DNA of 64,000 nt, from assembly GCF_013055795.1 (NCBI RefSeq), contig NZ_JABETO010000004.1:1-64000 (forward strand), read 5' to 3'. A program made the position numbers and the translations under genes. This DNA is from Streptomyces sp. I05A-00742. GTDB taxonomy: Bacteria > Actinomycetota > Actinomycetes > Streptomycetales > Streptomycetaceae. Position 1 is the first letter of the stretch. Every line of letters starts with the position of its first letter. The notes beneath the pieces were generated by a model. It searched no databases and was not told the origin of the DNA. It saw only the letters and a list, made by a program, of their open reading frames with translations. Shown here in pieces: positions 60,151 through 64,000 of this stretch.

Positions 60151-61488
60151 GTGCTCACCGACCCCCGGACCGGCCGTCCGCGCCCGCACCCGCCCCTCCC
60201 CGGCGGTGACGGCGTCGGCCCCGCCGTCGCCGCCGCCCGCCGGGCGCTCCCCCGCTGGTCCAGGCTGACCACGGGCGAGCGCGCGCGGCGCCTGCTGCGG
60301 TTCGCCGACGTGCTGGAGGACGCCGCCGAGGAGTTCGTGCGCGGCGAACGGGCGGGCACCGGCAAGCCGTTGGGCGAGGCGGCGGCCGAGGTCGCCCAGT
60401 GCGTCGACCTCGTCCGCTTCTACGCGGGCGCGGCCCGCGCGGACCTCGCCCCGGCGGGCGGGCACCGCCTGCCGGGCCGGGAGAGCTGGGTCCGCTGGGA
60501 GCCACTGGGCGTGGTCGCCGCGGTCGTGCCGTGGAACTACCCGCTGCTGATGGCCGTCTGGCGGTTCGCCCCGGCGCTCGCCGCCGGGAACACCGTGGTC
60601 GTCAAACCGGCGGAGACGACCCCGGACAGCGCCCTGCTGGCCGCCCGGCACGCGGACGAGGTCCTGGGCCCGGGCGTGCTCGGCACGGTCCCGGGCGGCC
60701 GGGACACCGGACGGCGGCTCGTCGGCCACGAGGGCGTGGACGCCGTCGCGTTCACCGGCAGCCGGGCCGGCGGGCTCGACGTCGCCGCCCGCGCGGGGGT
60801 GCGCCGGGTGAGCCTGGAGCTCGGCGGCAACTGCCCGGCGCTCGTCCTGCCGGACGCCCCCGCGTACACCTGGGAGCGGCTGGCCGCCGCCTGCACCTAC
60901 AACGCCGGCCAGAGCTGCGCGGCCCCGGCCCGGGTACTCACCCCGCGCTCCTGCTACGAGCGGACGGTCGCGGGCCTGGCCGACGCGATGACGGCCCGCC
61001 GGGCCGGAGCCGACTTCGGCCCGCTCAACAACCCCGAGCAGTTGAAGCGCTTCGACGCCCTCCTCGACGGCTCCCGCGCCGGCGTCCGGCACGAGGCGGC
61101 GACGGCCGTGACCGAGGACGAACGGGACGGCTACTGGCGCCCCGCCACGGTCCTCGCCGAGCTGCCCGACAACGACCCCGCCGTCCGGGAGGAGGTCTTC
61201 GGCCCAGTGCTCACCGTCCAGGCCGTGCCCGACACCGACGCCCTCGTCCAGGCCGCCAACGGCGTCCCCCACGCACTCGCCGCGAGCGTGTGGGGCGAGT
61301 CCGTACCCGCCGTCCTGCGGCTGGCGGGCGCGCTCGACGCGGGCGAGGTATGGGTCAACTGCCACCTGGAGCAGACAGCCGAACTCCCCCACGGCGGCCG
61401 CCGCCAGTCCGGCCAGGGCACCGACCTGAGCGTACTGGCCCTGGCCGAGTACCAGCGGCCGAAGACCGTCACCGTGGCCCTGGAATGA
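60151..61488 (+). CDS. Aldehyde dehydrogenase
   Basis: 445 aa. NAD(P)-binding VPWNYPLLMAVWRFAPALAA with GNTVVVKPAETTP, FTGSRAGG, catalytic Glu223 in SLELGGNCP and Cys256 in NAGQSCAAPARV, EEVFGPVLTV near the C-terminus. It is closest in pattern to gamma-aminobutyraldehyde/betaine-aldehyde dehydrogenases. As last gene of the redox operon it likely oxidises an aldehyde released by an upstream enzyme to the acid. GTG start at 60151 with AGGAAGGAA upstream. Confidence 0.92.
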   Translation: MLTDPRTGRPRPHPPLPGGDGVGPAVAAARRALPRWSRLTTGERARRLLRFADVLEDAAEEFVRGERAGTGKPLGEAAAEVAQCVDLVRFYAGAARADLAPAGGHRLPGRESWVRWEPLGVVAAVVPWNYPLLMAVWRFAPALAAGNTVVVKPAETTPDSALLAARHADEVLGPGVLGTVPGGRDTGRRLVGHEGVDAVAFTGSRAGGLDVAARAGVRRVSLELGGNCPALVLPDAPAYTWERLAAACTYNAGQSCAAPARVLTPRSCYERTVAGLADAMTARRAGADFGPLNNPEQLKRFDALLDGSRAGVRHEAATAVTEDERDGYWRPATVLAELPDNDPAVREEVFGPVLTVQAVPDTDALVQAANGVPHALAASVWGESVPAVLRLAGALDAGEVWVNCHLEQTAELPHGGRRQSGQGTDLSVLALAEYQRPKTVTVALE

Positions 61489-61506
61489 CGCCGTCCGGGC
61501 AGGCGT

Positions 61507-61573
61507 TCTGCGCGGTCCTGTTCCCGGCGGACGAGGACGGCGGGGGTGGAAGATCTACGTCTCCGCGACCGCG
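61507..61573 (+). pseudogene. Relic of a lanthionine synthetase N-terminal region
   Basis: CTGTTCCCGGCGGACGAGG and then TGGAAGATCTACGTCTCCG correspond closely to bases ~62630-62705 of the lanthionine synthetase gene (LFPADEEGG...GWKIHVSATA). The relic lacks ~25 bases between the two blocks and is frameshifted, reading LFPADEDGG then WKIYVSATA one frame over. It lies right after the aldehyde dehydrogenase. Either a partial duplication or the last trace of a second synthetase. Confidence 0.7.
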
Positions 61574-61731
61574 CGTGATGGACGACGGCTGACAGTTCCG
61601 GCTGGTCGGAGGCCGGGCCGAAATCGGTGGACCGGGTCGTCTTTTCGGGGCGACACGCCGTGTTTCGCGCTCTGATCCACCACTTCCGATCCACCGGCCC
61701 GCAAGCCCGAGGCCGACCCCGGGCCGGCGGC

Positions 61732-62076
61732 TCACCCGCTGGTGCTCTTCGCGGAGAGGGAGCTGGTCCGGCCCCATCCCGGGTACAGCGTCAATGACCT
61801 TCCCAGGCAGTTGGGCTTGGACCACAGGACGACAATCTGTCGGGACCGGTTCTGTGCCGACTTGGCGGTGAAGGGAAGCTTCTTGACGCAGCGTCCGGGG
61901 AATCCGATCCCGCCGGCCACCCGGCCCTTGTAGAGGCTCTTCGAGTAGAAGCAGAACTCCTTGTCGGGACAGCGGAACCGCGGGCGGGCCTCGGCGGGTC
62001 CGGCCGTGCTCGTCAGGCCGAGGATCATGACGGCAAGGATCAAGCCCGTACGTGACAGGAACTTCGCTGTGAACAT
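61732..62076 (-). CDS. Secreted I36-type peptidase-inhibitor-like protein
   Basis: 114 aa. Signal peptide (GLILAVMILGLTSTAGPAEA) followed by a ~85-residue basic domain: CPDKEFCFYSKSLYKGRV, GRCVKKLPFTAKSAQNRSRQ, PNCLGRSLTLYPGWG. The C-x4-FCFY...C pattern resembles the I36 (SMI/beta-gamma-crystallin) inhibitor family found in many Streptomyces. ATG at 62076. Confidence 0.75.
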   Translation of the reverse strand: MFTAKFLSRTGLILAVMILGLTSTAGPAEARPRFRCPDKEFCFYSKSLYKGRVAGGIGFPGRCVKKLPFTAKSAQNRSRQIVVLWSKPNCLGRSLTLYPGWGRTSSLSAKSTSG

Positions 62077-62461
62077 GAGTCCTTCCGGATCGTCGCGGAG
62101 CCGGGTCGGGTATGCGCTCAGCAGGACTGGGACGGTCTTCATCAGTCCGGAGCCCCGGCTCCGTACCGCTTTCAGTACGCCGGGAAAGCTATGTTGCGTT
62201 CACATTGGCGTCAAGTCAAACGCGCCTGATTCATGCAAAGACGCATGTCAGACCGGAGCGTTGTTGCAATGGACTGGAGTAAACGCACATCGGTCCCCGG
62301 GTTCGGGCCGGGCGCGGCGGTCATCAGCCCGTCCGGCGCGCACTGAGGCGGAACCGCAGATCCGCGGGTATGCGTTCCGCACGGTCCGTTGATGACACCT
62401 GTGACTGGCCCGGCCTCCCCCGGCGTGGAAATCTCGACGCATCACAGCCGAGGGGGATCAC
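62077..62461. other. Divergent gap (385 bp)
   Basis: No recognised gene. AT-richer at 62180-62290 (GCTATGTTGCGTTCACATTG, ATTCATGCAAAGACGC), probably promoters of the I36-like gene and the synthetase. No lanthipeptide precursor-like small ORF was seen here. Confidence 0.5.
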
Positions 62462-64000
62462 ATGGACAAGCGGTACGAGGTCTACTGCCTGGCCGACCGG
62501 CATTTCTACGAGACCCCGGACCGCCTGCCCGCCCTCGCCGGAACTCCCGCCGGGGACGGCCCCTTCGAGACCGCGCGCCGCCCTGTCCCGGACGGCTGGG
62601 GCACGGCCCGCAACGGTGACTGGCTGCACCTGTTCCCGGCGGACGAGGAGGGCGGTCCGCTTCCGGGGCCGCTCCAGGGTTGGAAGATACATGTCTCCGC
62701 GACCGCCGACACGGCGGACAAGACGGCGGCGGACGTGTGGGACTACTGCGTCCCCCGGGGCATCCCCTTCAAGTTCGTCCCCGGGCCGCACCTGCTGCAC
62801 CTGCGCAACACGAAGTACGCGGGCCGCGACCACAGTGGCAAGTTCGTCACTGTCTATCCGGCGGATGAGCGGCAACTTCGGCTCATACTCGAAGAGTTGG
62901 ACGATGTCATCGGGGGCAGGCCCGGGCCGTACATCCTCACGGACCTGCGCTGGCGCGAGGGTCCGCTCTACGTCCGCTACGGCGCGTTCGCCCGCCGGTT
63001 CTGCGTCGACGAGCGCGGCACGCTGGTTCCGGCGATCGAGGACGGCACGGGGCGGCTCGTGCCCGATCCGCGCGACCCGGCCTTCCGGGTGCCGTCCTGG
63101 GTGACTCTGCCGGAGTTCCTGGCGCCGCACCTCGCGGCCCGTAACGCGACCACCGTCACCGACCTGCCGTACCGCATCGAGAAGGCGTTGCACTTCTCCA
63201 ACGGGGGCGGCGTCTACCGCGGGACGGACACGCGCGACGGGCGGCGGGTCGTCCTCAAGGAGGGTCGTCCGCACGCCGGGCTGGCCGCCGACGGGGCCGA
63301 CGCCGTGGCCCGCCTGGAACGTGAACGGGACGCTCTCGAACGGCTCTCGGGGCTCGACGCGGCGCCCGCCTTCCGCGACTGGTTCACCCTGGGCGACCAC
63401 AGCTTCCTGGTGATGGACTTCGTCGAGGGCAGGCCTCTCAACTCCTTCTTCGCGGAACGCCACCCGCTGCTCGCGGCCGAGCCGGACCCCGCCGCCACCG
63501 CCGCGTACACCGCGTGGGCGCTGCGGATCCACCGGGCGGTCGAGGAGGCCGTCGCCGATGTGCACGCGCGGGGGCTGGTCTTCAACGACCTGCACATGTT
63601 CAACATCATGGTCGCGCCCGACGAACGGTCGGTCACGCTCATCGACTTCGAGGCCGCCGCCCCGGCGAGCGAGCACGGCCGGCAGGTCGTCGCGCACCCC
63701 GGCTTCTTCGCGCCGCCGGACCGGCGGGGCGCGGAGGTGGACCGGTACGCGCTGGCGTGTCTGCGGCTGGCCCTGTTCCTGCCGGTCACCACGCTCTTCG
63801 TCATCGACCGGGGGAAGGCCGCCCACCTCGCCGAGGTGATCGCCGAACAGTTCCCCGTGCCGCGGGAGTTCCTGGACGAGGCGGTGGCCGAGATCACCCG
63901 CGGCACGTCGGCCGCCGCGCCGGTCCGTCCGGAGGCCGGCTTCGCCCCGGGGCCCGTCGGCGAGGAGCCGCGCCCGCCCGCGCCCGCCGACTGGCCGGCG
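62462..64000 (+). CDS. Class III lanthionine synthetase LanKC, N-terminal part (3' end outside window)
   Basis: 513 codons visible. The N-terminal (phosphoserine-lyase-like) region, residues ~1-220, starts MDKRYEVYCLADRHFYETPD and includes LFPADEEGGPLP, GWKIHVSATADTADKT, GIPFKFVPGPHLLHLRNTKY and GPYILTDLRW. The kinase domain (about 235-480) has the ATP lysine in VVLKEGRPHAGL, the catalytic loop LVFNDLHMFNIMV and LIDFEAAAP in place of DFG. The cyclase domain should follow beyond the edge. Such enzymes phosphorylate, eliminate and cyclise Ser/Thr/Cys in peptides like SapB; RamC/AmfT are relatives. GAGGGGG precedes the ATG. Confidence 0.92.
   Translation, partial: MDKRYEVYCLADRHFYETPDRLPALAGTPAGDGPFETARRPVPDGWGTARNGDWLHLFPADEEGGPLPGPLQGWKIHVSATADTADKTAADVWDYCVPRGIPFKFVPGPHLLHLRNTKYAGRDHSGKFVTVYPADERQLRLILEELDDVIGGRPGPYILTDLRWREGPLYVRYGAFARRFCVDERGTLVPAIEDGTGRLVPDPRDPAFRVPSWVTLPEFLAPHLAARNATTVTDLPYRIEKALHFSNGGGVYRGTDTRDGRRVVLKEGRPHAGLAADGADAVARLERERDALERLSGLDAAPAFRDWFTLGDHSFLVMDFVEGRPLNSFFAERHPLLAAEPDPAATAAYTAWALRIHRAVEEAVADVHARGLVFNDLHMFNIMVAPDERSVTLIDFEAAAPASEHGRQVVAHPGFFAPPDRRGAEVDRYALACLRLALFLPVTTLFVIDRGKAAHLAEVIAEQFPVPREFLDEAVAEITRGTSAAAPVRPEAGFAPGPVGEEPRPPAPADWPA

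Noticed and set aside
1..64000. tRNA or rRNA genes
   Set aside because: No cloverleaf-like segment with TTC-consensus or CCA end and no rRNA core sequence was noticed; a tRNAscan run would be decisive.

Overview
The window is about 73% GC, with strong G/C bias at third codon positions, many GTG starts, ATGA/GTGA gene overlaps, a chaplin, a SigB/F/G-type sigma factor, a SpoIIE-type phosphatase, HATPase-type regulators and one rare TTA codon. Together these indicate a Streptomyces chromosome or a very close relative. All functions below are read from the sequence and from knowledge of families; no search was run.

Layout. 1-13.2 kb holds anaerobic-type/aerobic cobalamin (corrin ring) genes: cobG (cut by the window edge), cobH and cobIJ, then cobK, cbiD, cobM and cobL. 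They are interrupted at 2.8-7.6 kb by a decayed block: an MFS remnant, an FAD-monooxygenase remnant, a uricase-like remnant, a frameshifted secreted protein and one intact NDP-hexose 2,3-dehydratase. This looks like the remains of a deoxysugar/aromatic polyketide cluster. 13.4-25.7 kb is mostly ordinary: MerR/MFS pairs, an orphan tsaD-like gene, a 215-bp nested palindrome, an unusual SDR protein, a chaplin, a SigB-family sigma factor, an Lrp/MFS pair, a hydrolase and panD. 26-31 kb has small membrane and secreted proteins, a DedA/methyltransferase pair, a left-handed beta-helix protein and a phage-like scrap.

31-47 kb is a biosynthetic region. It has an MFS exporter, a flavin reductase and a PPOX-fold protein, followed by a tightly coupled operon: MIO-type aromatic ammonia-lyase (TTG start), acyl carrier protein, a single-chain ketosynthase/chain-length-factor-like fusion, a short acyl-activating protein, a StyA-like flavin monooxygenase, an SDR and an HpaB-type hydroxylase. 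A second pair follows: an XRE regulator with a TTA codon, and an atypical P450. The inferred logic is deamination of Phe or Tyr, loading of the arylacrylate on the ACP, extension by the fused ketosynthase, and decoration by two FADH2-dependent oxygenases fed by the shared reductase.

47-54 kb holds signalling genes (PAS-GAF-PP2C phosphatase, HATPase), a secreted DUF4360 protein, a membrane M48 peptidase and a 2-hydroxyacid dehydrogenase. 54-61.5 kb is a second candidate system: an ATP-grasp ligase divergent from a six-gene redox operon (a 630-aa protein of unknown family, Rieske ferredoxin, 7Fe-type ferredoxin, cupin with a Cys-rich tail, DUF3050 heme-oxygenase-like protein, aldehyde dehydrogenase). 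The window ends in a class III-type lanthionine synthetase (cut by the edge). About 0.9 kb upstream is a short decayed copy of its N-terminal region, and a secreted I36-like protein lies between.
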